From: Cupriavidus sp. D39
Lineage (GTDB): Bacteria > Pseudomonadota > Gammaproteobacteria > Burkholderiales > Burkholderiaceae
Assembly (NCBI RefSeq): GCF_026627925.1
Contig: NZ_JAPNLE010000009.1
Location: forward strand, 4,960,001 to 5,024,000
Length of the DNA: 64,000 bases
Direction: 5' to 3'
A program made the position numbers and the translations under genes. The notes beneath the pieces were generated by a model. The model made no database searches. It had not been told where the DNA came from and saw nothing but the letters and a program-made list of their open reading frames with translations. This document shows, in pieces, positions 8,980 through 18,800 of this stretch. Each line of letters begins with the position of its first letter. Positions within the stretch are counted from its first letter, which is position 1.

Positions 8980-10365
8980 ATGACAAACACCGCCATGACG
9001 GCCGCGGCTGTCGCGGTCAACCGGTTCGGGCTGGGCGCGCGCCCGGATGAGCCGCTGCCGGCCGATCCGCGCGGCTGGCTGCTGGGCCAGTTCGAGCGCT
9101 ACGAGGCCAGGCCCGCCTCCTGGAGCGCGCAGCCGGGCACAGCCGCGTTGGCCGGCGAGTTCGGCGCCCAGCAGCGCGAGGTGCGCCAGGCGCAGGCCGA
9201 CGCGAAGACCGCGGCGCGCCAGCAATTGCAGCGCGAGACGCGCGAGGCTTATCGCGGTGCCGTCGATGCGCGCGTGACCAGTGCGCTGGTCACGCAGGCG
9301 CCGTTCGTCGAGCGGCTGGTGCATTTCTGGTCCAACCACTTCGCGGTCTCGGTGGAGAAGCCGGCCGTAGCCGCGCTGGCCGGCGCCTTCGAGGCCGAGG
9401 CAATCCGTCCCCATGTGCTCGGATGCTTCGAGGACATGCTGGTCGCGGTGCAGCGCCATGCCGCCATGCAGGTCTTCCTGGACCAGGTCCGCTCGATCGG
9501 CCCCGACAGCATGGCCGCGCGGGTGGCCGCGCAGCACGCGCCCGAGCGCCCGCTCGGATTGAACGAGAACCTCGCGCGCGAAATCCTGGAGCTGCATACG
9601 CTCGGCGTGCGCAGTGGCTACCAGCAGGCCGACGTGACCGAGTTCGCGCGGGCGCTGACCGGCTGGAGCATCGGCGGCCTCGGCGCGCGCGAGGACGGCG
9701 AGCCCGGGCGCTTCCAGTTCCGCGCGCGCGTGCATGAGCCCGGCACTCGCACCATCCTGGGCCGCAGCTACCCGCAGCAAGGTGAAGCGCAGGCGCTGGC
9801 CGTGCTGCATGACCTCGCGCAGAGCGAAGCCACGGCCAATCACCTGGCCACCAAGCTGGTCCGCCACTTCGTCGCCGACGTGCCGCCGCCCGCGCTGGTG
9901 GCGCGCTTGTCCGAGGCGTATCAGCGCAGCGGTGGCGCGTTGCCCGAGATGTACCGCGCGCTGGTGCAGTCGCCCGAGGCGTGGGCCAGCGAGCCGGCGA
10001 AATTCAAGACACCTTGGGAGTGGACCCTCTCCTCCTTGCGCGGGTTGGGTTTGCGCGAGGCGGGCGCACAGCACTTCGCGCCCATGTTGACCCAGCTCGG
10101 CCAGCCGGTCTGGCGGCCGGGCTCGCCCGCGGGCTACGACGACATCGCCGCAAGCTGGGCCGCGCCCGATGCGCTGGTGCGCCGGGTTGAGATGGCGCAG
10201 CGCCTGGCGGCGCGCGTCGGCGACCGGATCGATGCGCGCGAGCTCGGCCCCAAGCTGCTCGCCGGCACGCTGTCGGCGCCGACCTCGGCCGCCATTGCGC
10301 GCGCCGAAAGCGCGCAGACCGCACTGGCCTTGCTGCTGGTGTCGCCCGATTTTCAACGGAGGTAA
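8980..10365 (+). CDS. DUF1800 family protein
   Basis: A 461-residue DUF1800 protein with the family features AVNRFGLGARPDE at the start, FVERLVHFWSNHFAVS, LNENLAREILELHTLGV, and DVTEFARALTGW. Biochemical function is unknown. The family is almost always found next to DUF1501 proteins, as here (5-bp gap to the next gene), and the pair is thought to act on or with exported proteins. No clear signal peptide is visible. It belongs to the same operon as the sigma factor genes. Confidence 0.9.
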   Translation: MTNTAMTAAAVAVNRFGLGARPDEPLPADPRGWLLGQFERYEARPASWSAQPGTAALAGEFGAQQREVRQAQADAKTAARQQLQRETREAYRGAVDARVTSALVTQAPFVERLVHFWSNHFAVSVEKPAVAALAGAFEAEAIRPHVLGCFEDMLVAVQRHAAMQVFLDQVRSIGPDSMAARVAAQHAPERPLGLNENLAREILELHTLGVRSGYQQADVTEFARALTGWSIGGLGAREDGEPGRFQFRARVHEPGTRTILGRSYPQQGEAQALAVLHDLAQSEATANHLATKLVRHFVADVPPPALVARLSEAYQRSGGALPEMYRALVQSPEAWASEPAKFKTPWEWTLSSLRGLGLREAGAQHFAPMLTQLGQPVWRPGSPAGYDDIAASWAAPDALVRRVEMAQRLAARVGDRIDARELGPKLLAGTLSAPTSAAIARAESAQTALALLLVSPDFQRR

Positions 10366-10370
10366 TTGCC

Positions 10371-11504
10371 ATGTTTTCCCGCCGAGATTTCCTCCGCGCG
10401 GCCGGCGGCGCCGCCGCCATGCTTGCGTTGCCGCGCCTCACGCTCGCCAGCGTGGATTCCGATCGCCGCTTTGTCTTCGTCATCCAGCGCGGCGCCGCCG
10501 ATGGCTTGAACACGGTCATTCCCTACGCCGATCCCGGCTACGCCCGCCTGCGCGGCGCGCTGGCCATCGACGCAGCGCAAGCCATCAAGCTCGACGGCAC
10601 CTTCGCGCTGCATCCCGCGCTGACGGAGACGGCGCGGATGTACAGCGCGGGGCAGGCGCTGTTCGTGCATGCGGTGGCATCGCCCTACCGGGAGCGCTCG
10701 CATTTCGACGGGCAGAACGTGCTGGAGACCGGCGGCGCCGCGCCCTACCAGGTCAAGGACGGCTGGATGAACCGGCTAGTGAGCCTGCTGCCCAAGCGGC
10801 CGGATAACGCCATCGCCTTCGCACCCACGGTGCCGGCGGCGCTGCGCGGGCCGGTGGAAGTCGGCTCCTATGCGCCATCGGCGCTGCCTTCGGCGCCCGA
10901 TGACCTGCTCACGCGCGTCGGGCAGCTCTACGAGATGGACGCGCAACTGCACCCGCTCTGGAACGCGGCCATGCAAGCCCGCGGCCTGGCCGGCGACGCC
11001 GGCGCACGGCAGGACCCCGCCAGCCTTGGCCGCCTTGCCGCCGGTTTCCTGGCCCGCGCGGACGGGCCGCGCATCGCCATGATCGAAACCGGCGGCTGGG
11101 ATACGCACAGCGCGCAAGCGCCGCGGCTGGCGGCCCGGCTCAAGGCCCTCGACACCATGCTAGCCGCGCTGCGCGACGGCCTCGGCCCTGCATGGGACCG
11201 CACCACTGTGCTGGTCGCCACCGAGTTCGGACGCACGGCCGCCGCCAACGGCACGGGCGGCACCGATCACGGTACTGGCGCGGTGGCGATGCTGGTGGGA
11301 GGGGCGGTCAAGGGTGGGCGTGTCATGGCCGACTGGCCGGGTTTGGGGCAGGGGGCGCTCTACCAGGGGCGCGATCTGGCGCCGACCATGGGGTTGGATG
11401 GGTTGATCGCCGCGGCTGCGGGGCAGAGTTTCGGGTTGGATGAGGGGCGGGTTGGAGGGGTGTTGTTTGGGGAGGTTTGGAAGGGGGGAGGATGGGGGAG
11501 TTAG
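10371..11504 (+). CDS. DUF1501 family Tat-exported protein
   Basis: A 377-residue protein with a twin-arginine signal (SRRDFLRAAGGAAAMLAL) and DUF1501 motifs RFVFVIQRGAADGLNTV, SPYRERSHFDGQNVLE, ETGGWDTHSAQ and TEFGRTAAANGTGGTDHG. The fold is related to alkaline-phosphatase/sulfatase enzymes; the substrate is unknown. It follows DUF1800 by 5 bp. Its TAG stop (11502-11504) lies inside the 9-bp target duplication of the adjacent IS element, which therefore inserted exactly at the gene end without truncating it. Confidence 0.92.
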   Translation: MFSRRDFLRAAGGAAAMLALPRLTLASVDSDRRFVFVIQRGAADGLNTVIPYADPGYARLRGALAIDAAQAIKLDGTFALHPALTETARMYSAGQALFVHAVASPYRERSHFDGQNVLETGGAAPYQVKDGWMNRLVSLLPKRPDNAIAFAPTVPAALRGPVEVGSYAPSALPSAPDDLLTRVGQLYEMDAQLHPLWNAAMQARGLAGDAGARQDPASLGRLAAGFLARADGPRIAMIETGGWDTHSAQAPRLAARLKALDTMLAALRDGLGPAWDRTTVLVATEFGRTAAANGTGGTDHGTGAVAMLVGGAVKGGRVMADWPGLGQGALYQGRDLAPTMGLDGLIAAAAGQSFGLDEGRVGGVLFGEVWKGGGWGS

Positions 11505-11730
11505 TGGCATCTCCTTATACAGAAGTCATGAGTCCTCAGCCCGTAGCGCCAGGATCATGAACGCAGCATCCATGGTTCGCTGCATGCCGATCCAGATCGT
11601 TTTGGCGCCGGGCTCGCCATCACTCTTGCGGCCCAGGAAACCACCCAGTGACGCGATCAAGCGAATCATTTGATTGAGCGTGACGGGCGTCTTTGGACGC
11701 GCCTTCTTCGCGAGTAGATACGCGCCTCGT

Positions 11731-13117
11731 GGGGGTGTCAGGATTTTTGTGTGCAAGGCTAAAAACCTGCCTGCCGGGCAGGCTGCCCGGCAGGCAGGCC
11801 TTTGATCCTATCTCAGCGATGGGGTTGTGTGAAGCGATCCTCGTAGAGGATCGCGAACTGGTTCATGGCGGCTTTCCAGTCGTGCGTGGCGCTGCCCCAC
11901 TTGCCGGTGATGTTGCGCAAGGCTAGCCACAGCAGTTTGGTGGCCGCTTCATCGCTCGGGAAGTGCCCGCGGGTCTTGATAATCTTACGCAGTTGCGCGT
12001 TGATGCTCTCGATGGCATTCGTGGTGTAGATGATCTTGCGGATGGCCGGCGGGAACGCAAAGAATGGAATCACCCGGTCCCAGGCGCGATGCCAGGAGGC
12101 TGCAATCGGTGGGTAGCGCTTGCCCCAGTCGCTTTGCTCGAAGGCCAACAGCGCCGCCTCGGCGGCCTCAACCGTGGCAGCCGTGTAGACAGGCTTGAGC
12201 GCGGCCGCCACCACACGGCGGTCCTTCCAGCTCGCGTAGTCCAGGCTGCCGCGTATCAGATGCACGACACAAGTCTGCAGTGTCGTGCTCGGGAACACCG
12301 CGTTCAGGGCCTGCTCCATGCCCTTCAAGCCGTCGGTCACCGCGATCAGGATGTCTTGGGTGCCTCGCGTCTTCAGGTCGTTGAACACCTTCATCCAGAA
12401 CTTTGCCCCTTCGGTGGTCTCGATCCACAGGCCCAGGATGTCACGCGTGCCATCGGGCAGCACGCCCAGCGCCAGATAGACCGCCTTGCTGCGCACGACG
12501 CCATCCTCGCGCATCTTGACCCGCAGCGCGTCGAAGAACACGACCGGGTACATGACCTCCAATGGACGGGCCTGCCAGGCGGTGACTTCCTCCATGACCG
12601 CATCCGTTACCGAGCTGATGAACGCGGGCGACACCTCAGTGCCATACTGCTCGACCAGGAACGCCTGGATCTCGCGTACCGTCATGCCGCGCGCATACAT
12701 GGCGATGATCTTGTCGTCAAAGCCAGTAAAACGCCGGTCGTGCTTGGGAATCAGGATGGGCGCGAAGCTGCCGTCGCGGTCGCGCGGGATCGCCAGCCGC
12801 AAGGGTCCCGTGTCCGTAAGCACGGTCTTGGCGCTGGAGCCATTGCGCTGGTTGGTTGCATCCTCGGGGCGCTCGGCACCCGCCGGGTAGCCCAGGTGAT
12901 GGCCCAGCTCCGCGCCCATCGCCCGCTCGATCAGGGCCTTCTTGAACGCCATGGCGGCGTCTTGCACCGCCTCAGCAGTCATCGGACCTTTAACGAACTG
13001 ATCGATCAGCTCCTTAGGGATGGTCGGAAGGTCCCTGGGTATGGCCTTTGGTTTGCGTGGCATTACATGCTCCTTGTCGACATGTTATGCCCTGCACACA
13101 AAATCCCGTACAGGCCC
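11731..13117. mobile_element. IS256-family element nested in the IS4 element
   Basis: A 1387-bp element flanked by the 8-bp direct repeat CGCCTCGT (11723-11730 and 13118-13125), as expected for IS256. Imperfect terminal inverted repeats share GGATTTT(T)GTGTGCA and begin with GGG. It carries one transposase gene on the minus strand. Confidence 0.9.
11813..13063 (-). CDS. IS256-family transposase
   Basis: A 416-residue, apparently intact mutator-type transposase. The family DDE residues lie in VVFFDALRVKMREDG, AVTDGLKGMEQALN and TTNAIESINAQLRK, and VVHLIRGSLDYASWKDRR is the family block between the second and third acids. The N-terminal PKAIPRDLPTIPKELIDQF region is DNA-binding. It probably makes the element mobile; it transposed into the IS4 transposase gene. 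Confidence 0.93.
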   Translation of the reverse strand: MPRKPKAIPRDLPTIPKELIDQFVKGPMTAEAVQDAAMAFKKALIERAMGAELGHHLGYPAGAERPEDATNQRNGSSAKTVLTDTGPLRLAIPRDRDGSFAPILIPKHDRRFTGFDDKIIAMYARGMTVREIQAFLVEQYGTEVSPAFISSVTDAVMEEVTAWQARPLEVMYPVVFFDALRVKMREDGVVRSKAVYLALGVLPDGTRDILGLWIETTEGAKFWMKVFNDLKTRGTQDILIAVTDGLKGMEQALNAVFPSTTLQTCVVHLIRGSLDYASWKDRRVVAAALKPVYTAATVEAAEAALLAFEQSDWGKRYPPIAASWHRAWDRVIPFFAFPPAIRKIIYTTNAIESINAQLRKIIKTRGHFPSDEAATKLLWLALRNITGKWGSATHDWKAAMNQFAILYEDRFTQPHR

Positions 13118-14400
13118 CGCCTCGTATCTCATCGGCATCAAAAAATAGCGACGCGTCCAGGTCAGGGCAGGTTCTGCCCAAACGCATCAGCCGGGCAACG
13201 CGCCACGCCACGACCATGTAAAACACCAGAGCCCGTTCCACGCGGTCCATGTGGGATAACTGTAAAGCTTCCACCTTGCACCCGTTCTTCAGGACATTGA
13301 AGAACATTTCAATCTCCCACCGGGCTCGATACCAATCGATCAGCTCGACGACGGCATCTGTATCTTGCGCCTCCCGGTTGGTCAGCAGTCGCCACACGAC
13401 AGGGGTAACGCCTGCCGGGGCGCCGATCTCCTGGGCCACAATGCAGGTGACGGCGGGCCCCGTCTTACCCGGCAGCTTCACGCGTTGCGCACGTAACTCC
13501 TGCTTGACCTCGCGCGCCTTCTGGCCTGCGCGCCCCGGCAGGATGAAGCCGATCTCCCCCAGAGCTTCGCTGGCGTCTACCGTGTCCCACAGCTTGCCTG
13601 TCTCACCAAGGCTGCGGTTGTGTTGGGAACGTATCAGCCAGTCTGCAGGATTGCCGAGCTCATTAGCACGCTCCATCATCGCAGCGATATCGCCTTCCCG
13701 ATCCGCCACGTAGACCAGGCGAGTCTCAGGCAACATCGCGGCCTGTTCTGCAACGCGTTCGTAGCTTTCAGTCCACCGTACGCTCTCTGTAATACCAACC
13801 CGCTGCCCGTTTGCATCCAGCGGCTCCCGGGCCCACATCCAGGCGTCGATCACACCGAGTGGTTCCCGATCCGGCGTCACAGCATAGGTCGGATGGAGAT
13901 ACATCCCCTCTGCGCTTCGTAGCTCAAGGGCCCGAGCCCATCGATCTCCTGGCCGTTAAAGTTCAGCTCGGTCGTGTCTGCAATGCACAGCACCACCGGG
14001 AATTGCCGCGCCCGCCCTGCCGTGCGCTCCCAATGCGGCTGCATCATGTCTGTCCACTCGACTTCCTCGTTGCCGAAAAATCGATAGGCAGCGATGGTCT
14101 CTGCCCAGTCCTCGCATGCGCCCGGAATGCTCGCAGTCGGCCTCGCAGCCAGTCGCTTCAGCAGCCCCTTCGCCCGTCGGTCCCGCCTTGGATCGCCAAG
14201 ATCCAGCACCTCAAATTCTTCGTCCACCCATGCCCCCGACTCGTCGTTCATTCGCGCTCGAAAATCTAGGAGTAAACGCGAGTCCGCGCGAGTTTACAAC
14301 CCCTCCCGCCCAAGTCCCATCAAATTCTGGCCGCACTGCGCCCGGTCAGGACGCTGGACTTCTGTATAAGGAGATGAGTTAGTGGGGGTGTGATTTGTGT

Positions 14401-14460
14401 TGCTTGCTTGTGGCCTCGCTGACGCGGGTGGGTCACTTGTGGGCGGGGTTTTATTGCTTC
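14401..14460. repeat. short intergenic repeat (CTGACGCGGGTGGGT...GGGCGGGGTTTT)
   Basis: A unit of about 60 bases starting near gcttgcttgtggcctcg and ending in a GC-rich hairpin and T-run. It recurs twice at 20896-21018 and in reverse at 23700-23790. The IS630 element is inserted at its 3' end (cttcTAgctgctg can be rebuilt across the element). Confidence 0.7.
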
Positions 14461-15575
14461 TAAACATGACGACATAAGTATTGCAGCATGTATGATTGCG
14501 TGGTTACTCTAATGGAGAGGCAGCCATGCGCAGACTCGAGATTGCAGACGCACAGATCATGCAGTTGGCGATTCGACAGGAGATCGAGCGAAGCGAGGAG
14601 TCGCGGTATGACCACCGCCTGCACGGGGTGCTGCTGGTCAGCATCGGTTACTCGTGCACTGAAGTGGGCCAGATGTTCGGTCAAGCGGCCACGACAGTTC
14701 AGCGATGGGTCCGACGTTTCGAGCGGGGCGGTTTCGACGGATTGCGGGAAGGTGAACGGCCCGGTCGCCCGCGTGCGTTGAATGACTCGCAATGGCGTCG
14801 CATCGAGGCGGATCTGCGCAAGACACCACGCGACTTCGGATTTGAAGCGGGCCTGTGGGATGGGCCCGTTCTATCGGAGCACTTGCGTCAGCGCTATGGC
14901 ATCAAGCTGGGCGTGCGGCAGTGCCAGAGGCTGTTTCGCCAGATGGGTTTCCGGCTGCGCAAGCCGCGCCCGCAGGTCGCCCAGTCTGATCCTGTTCGCG
15001 TTGCGGCGGTAAAAAACTGCGGCGACTGGCAAAGCGCGACGACATTGAGTTATGGAGCCTGGACGAATGCCATTTCCAGCAACACGGATCGCGCTGTCGC
15101 ATGTGGGTGGCCCCGGAAATCCGCGATCCGGTGTTGATGCATGCGCCGACGCGAAAGTCGGTGGCATGTTTTGGCGCCGTCAGTCTGAGCACGGGTCGCT
15201 TCATCTGGCAGGTATGCCCTGTCTTCAACGCAGAAACGTTTGCATCCTTTCTTCGCCAACTACTGCGCCATCGACGTCGCGGCAAGCGCATCGTCGTGGT
15301 CCTGGACAACGCCAAGTACCACCATGCCGTTCTGCTCAAACCGTTACTGCACAAATACAGGCGGCACATGACGTTGTTGTTCCTGCCACCATACAGCCCG
15401 CAACTGGCGCCTATCGAACGCGTATGGAAACTGACACGGCGCCTGGGGTTACATAACCGGTACTTCGCCACCCTCGTAGAAGTTCTCTCGGCAGTCGACG
15501 CCTGCTTCCAGCAATGGAAGAGACCAAACGAGGTACTACGACGACTATGCTGCATTATTTAAGACGTTGTGTTTA
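14461..15575. mobile_element. IS630-family element, copy 1
   Basis: 1115 bp bounded by TA dinucleotides (14461-14462, 15574-15575). The imperfect inverted repeats are TAAACATGACGACATAAGTA at the left and TAAACACAACGTCTTAAATA at the right when complemented. The second copy at 19211-20326 is 1116 bp and nearly identical, in opposite orientation. The difference is one A in a poly-A run plus at least one substitution. Confidence 0.92.
14526..15562 (+). pseudogene. IS630-family transposase, copy 1, one-base deletion
   Basis: Same gene as the intact 345-residue transposase at 19224-20261. Here the poly-A run at 15011-15016 has six A instead of seven, so the frame is lost after DPVRVAAVK. The C-terminal half (MWVAPEIRDPVLMHAPTRK onward, with catalytic VVVLDNAKYH and PQLAPIERVWK) continues in another frame to 15562. 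The poly-A run could be a sequencing error, a true inactivating slip, or a site of transcriptional slippage. Confidence 0.85.
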
Positions 15576-15650
15576 GCTGCTGTCGCGGCTGGGCGGTGTT
15601 GCCGTTTTAGAACGTGTGAGATGTCACTTTTCTTTACTCGTCAAGAAAAG
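15576..15650. repeat. left half of a long palindromic repeat, split by the IS1111 element
   Basis: Reads agctgctg-like sequence, then aacgtgtgagatgtcacttt, then half of the palindrome cttttctttactcg. It stops at the IS1111 boundary. The missing second half starts at about 20485 (taaccaaaagaaagcgatcc). The intact form occurs at 22983 and, reversed, at 23690. Confidence 0.8.
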
Positions 15651-15736
15651 ATGGTATGAACGCGCCCCGTCCCCGCAGTGGAGCGCGAGGAGCCGAAACG
15701 GTAGTGTGGGTCGGGCAAAAAAGCCTGAGGAGAAGG

Positions 15737-15813
15737 GGGTCCCTCCAGACCGAACGGCATCGCAATGTGCCAGAGTGGAAGATGTCACCACCACTACAGG
15801 AACGGAGGGACCC
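15737..15813 (+). promoter_or_regulatory. inverted repeat covering the transposase ribosome binding site
   Basis: GGGTCCCTCC at 15737-15746 is the exact complement of GGAGGGACCC at 15804-15813. The second arm contains the GGAGGG ribosome binding site 7 bases before the transposase ATG at 15817. Pairing in the transcript would hide that site, so it may limit transposase translation. Confidence 0.55.
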
Positions 15814-15816
15814 GAA

Positions 15817-18800
15817 ATGAATGCTATGACATTTGGGCTGGATATTGCAAAGCATGTGTTCGTGCGACCTGAAAGTCGCCTGAATTTCTGTTTCACAGGA
15901 GAACGTATGACCTGACGAAACCGGTTGTTCCATCAACCGTTCCCTACCCAGACATGCGGAGCCGGTAACAGCTCGGTATGAAGCTCTGGGGACAACGTAG
16001 CCGCCGGATAACCGGTACGCCCAGCCGCGAGGCGAAGCGGAATCTGCCAGCGCGAAGGCGGAGAGGAGCAAGGGATGAGTGGGTACGACCAACACATGTG
16101 AACTTCTGATAAACGTCGTGATCTTTGACAAGCCAAACGTGCTGACAGGCTTGAACCAAAACGGTATGCGGTGAGGAGTGGTCTTTGAATACTGGGCCAC
16201 CATGGACAACCAGCCGCCGGCGAAGAGGAAGGGTCCGCCCCGCTCGGAGATTCATGCGGAACAGGGTAAGCCCATAGCACTGCCGGCGACGGCAGGCGAA
16301 CCGTAAGGAACGCTGCTGGTGCTGTGGGTAAAGGAATGCGGAGAAAGCGAACGCCCGGCTGTAATGGCCGGGATACGGACTGCAACATTGCCCGACACGA
16401 AAGTGGGCAGACTTCCGCAGGGTCATTCATGGCGAGAGAACCTTGACTAATCGTTATACGGGGAAGAGCAGATGACGGCGAGCGACGTGCAAGCGAGCGC
16501 GGCTGGTGCGTCCTCGCACCCGGCGCGGATGTGGGAGCAGGCAAACTGGTCGCACATCGCGGCCGACGTGAAACGACTTCAGGCGCGTATCGCTAAGGCA
16601 ACATGGGAGGGCAGATGGGGCAAGGTGAAAGCCTTGCAACGTCTGCTGACCCGCTCGCATAGCGGCAAGATGTTGGCCGTGAAGCGTGTGACGGAAAATC
16701 GCGGTAAGAGGACGCCGGGGGTGGATGGCAGGATATGGTCGTCCCCGGCGGCCAGATGGAACGGAATGGTGTCGCTACGTCATCGCGGCTATCGTGCGAT
16801 GCCGCTGCGGCGGGTTTACATTCCCAAGAGTAACGGCAAGAAGCGTCCGCTGGGAATTCCATGTATGCGGTGCCGGGCGATGCAGGCTTTATGGAAGCTC
16901 GCTCTGGAACCCGTCGCGGAGACCCTGGCAGACGCCAATTCCTACGGCTTTCGGCCCGAACGCTCGACCGCCGATGCCATCGAACAGTGCTTCAAGGTTC
17001 TGGCCAAGCGTGCCTCGCCAGAATGGATTCTGGAGGGTGACATTCGAGGTTGTTTCGACAACTTCAGTCATTCCTGGTTCCTGGAGAACATACCGATGGA
17101 TAAGGGGGTTCTGCGCAAGTGGCTTCAGGCCGGATATATCGATGAGGGAACCCTGTTCGAGTCGTGGGCGGGTACACCCCAAGGGGGTGTCATCTCGCCC
17201 GTGATCGCGAATATGGCGCTGGATGGGCTTGAAGCAGCAGTTCATGCAAGTGTGGGAACATCCAAACTTGCTCGCAGCAAGGCTCAACTCAACGTCGTCC
17301 GCTATGCCGATGACTTTGTGGTGACTGGCGTATCGAAAGATGTGCTGGAATCCCGGGTGCTTCCCGCGGTTAGGCAGTTTATGGCCGCCCGATGCCTGGA
17401 ACTCTCGGAAGAGAAGACCAGAATCACCAACATAGTGGAGGGTTTCGATTTCCTTGGCCAGAACGTGCGCAAGTACGGCGGCAAACTGCTGACCAAGCCA
17501 GCGAAGAAAAGTATCAAATCGCTGCTGGACAAGGCCAGGGAAGTCATCAAAGGCAACGCGAGTGCCACCCAAGAGGTGTTGATCCGTAGGCTGAACCCGA
17601 TCATTCGGGGATGGGCTATGTATCATCGCCACGTCGTGGCAAAAGCGACCTTCTCGACGATAGACTCGCACATCTGGCACCTGCTCTGGAAGTGGGCAAG
17701 ACGTAGGCACCCCACGAAAGGAGCCCGGTGGGTCAGGCAACGGTACTTCCGGCGAGACGGACACCGGTCCTGGGACTTTGCGACGAAGGGTTCAACCGAG
17801 GGTGACACCTGCGGCCTGCAACTCTTCCGCGCAACGACGGTCGCGATTCAGCGCCACGTCAAAATCCGGGGACTGGCCAATCCATTTGATCCAGCATGGG
17901 ACATCTACCTTGCCCGCCGTCGATCCGCGAAACGCTCCGTCGGGCTGCCCGGTGCCATCCAATGGTGCTGAAGGAATGGCTTGAGCCGGATGCGGGGCGA
18001 CTCGCACGTCCGGTTCTTAGGGGGCGGCGGCGCAGTAATGCGTCGCTGCTACCCGACCAGCTGTACTGGGTTGACCCTGAGACTGGCGAGATACAAAACC
18101 GGCGATTCCAGCGTCAAAAGCTGATCGAGTTCCTAGCTCAGCGCAAAGGACGCGTGGCGCTGGAGGCATGCGGCAGCGGGCACTGGTGGGCTCGCAAGCT
18201 CCTCGAGATGGGCTATGAGGTGAAGCTGCTGCACGCGAAATACGTCCGTCCATTCGTGCGAACCAACAAGACAGATGCGGCGGATGCGCGCGCGATCTGG
18301 ACGGCGGCGCAACAGCCGGGCATGCCGGCAGTGACGCCGAAGACAGTGGAGCAGCAGGCGACACTGGTGTTGCATCGGATGCGAGAGCAGCACATCAAGA
18401 TGCGCACGATGATGATCAATGCCTTGCGCGGCGCGCTCTATGAGTTTGGCTTGAGCTTCAAGAAGGGGCGTCAGGCGGGCTTGGCGGAGATGCGCGAGCG
18501 GCTGGCCGAAGTGGAGGAAGACGTGCCGGCGAGGGTGTTCGAGGCGTTGCGCGAACAGTTCGAGCTGGTCGGTCGGCTAGACAAAGGCATTGAGCAGTTG
18601 GAGGGACAGATCAAGGCCTGGTCCCAAACGCAGCCGGCGTGCAAGCGGCTGATGGCGATTCCAGGGATCGGCATGCTCACGGCCACGGCGCTGCTAGCGA
18701 CGATCGGCGATGCGCAGGGCTTCGAATCGGGGCGGCAACTGTCGGCCTACCTGGGGCTGGTGCCGCGCCAGCGTGGCACTGGGGGCAAGGTGCAATTGGG

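Larger units (their letters stand above)
11526..14251 (-). pseudogene. IS4-family (Tn5-like) transposase, split by IS256 and frameshifted
   Basis: The N-terminal part (from the ATG at 14251) has the Tn5-type DNA-binding domain (WAETIAAYRFFGN) and VVLCIADTTELNF with the first catalytic Asp. Frame is lost at a four-base run 13905-13908 (one missing G on the coding strand), after which HPTYAVTPDREPLGVIDAW, VYVADREGD and YRARWEIEMFFNVLKNG (catalytic Glu) continue. At DADEIRGA the IS256 insertion cuts it. The C-terminus resumes at 11730 (YLLAKKARPKTPVTLNQMI) and ends at 11526. Removing the IS256 and one target copy restores the frame at that point. Confidence 0.88.
11508..14376. mobile_element. 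IS4-family element (IS50/Tn5-like), interrupted by IS256
   Basis: Ends carry inverted repeats beginning CATCTCCTTATACAGAAGTC at the left and its complement at the right. The 9-bp direct repeat AGTTAGTGG flanks it at 11499-11507 and 14377-14385, the duplication length typical of the IS50 subgroup of IS4. Without the inner IS256 and its duplication the element is about 1.47 kb, the normal size. Confidence 0.88.
15862..18057 (+). mobile_element. group II intron inside the transposase gene
   Basis: A 2196-bp ribozyme intron. The 5' end GTGCGAC matches the group II GUGYG consensus. A maturase gene sits in domain IV. A 34-nt domain V is at 17983-18016. Domain VI (18017-18057) is a stem with an unpaired A at about 18051, 7 bases before the 3' end ...CCCGAC. 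Removing exactly 15862-18057 restores the IS110 frame, which supports both borders. Confidence 0.92.
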
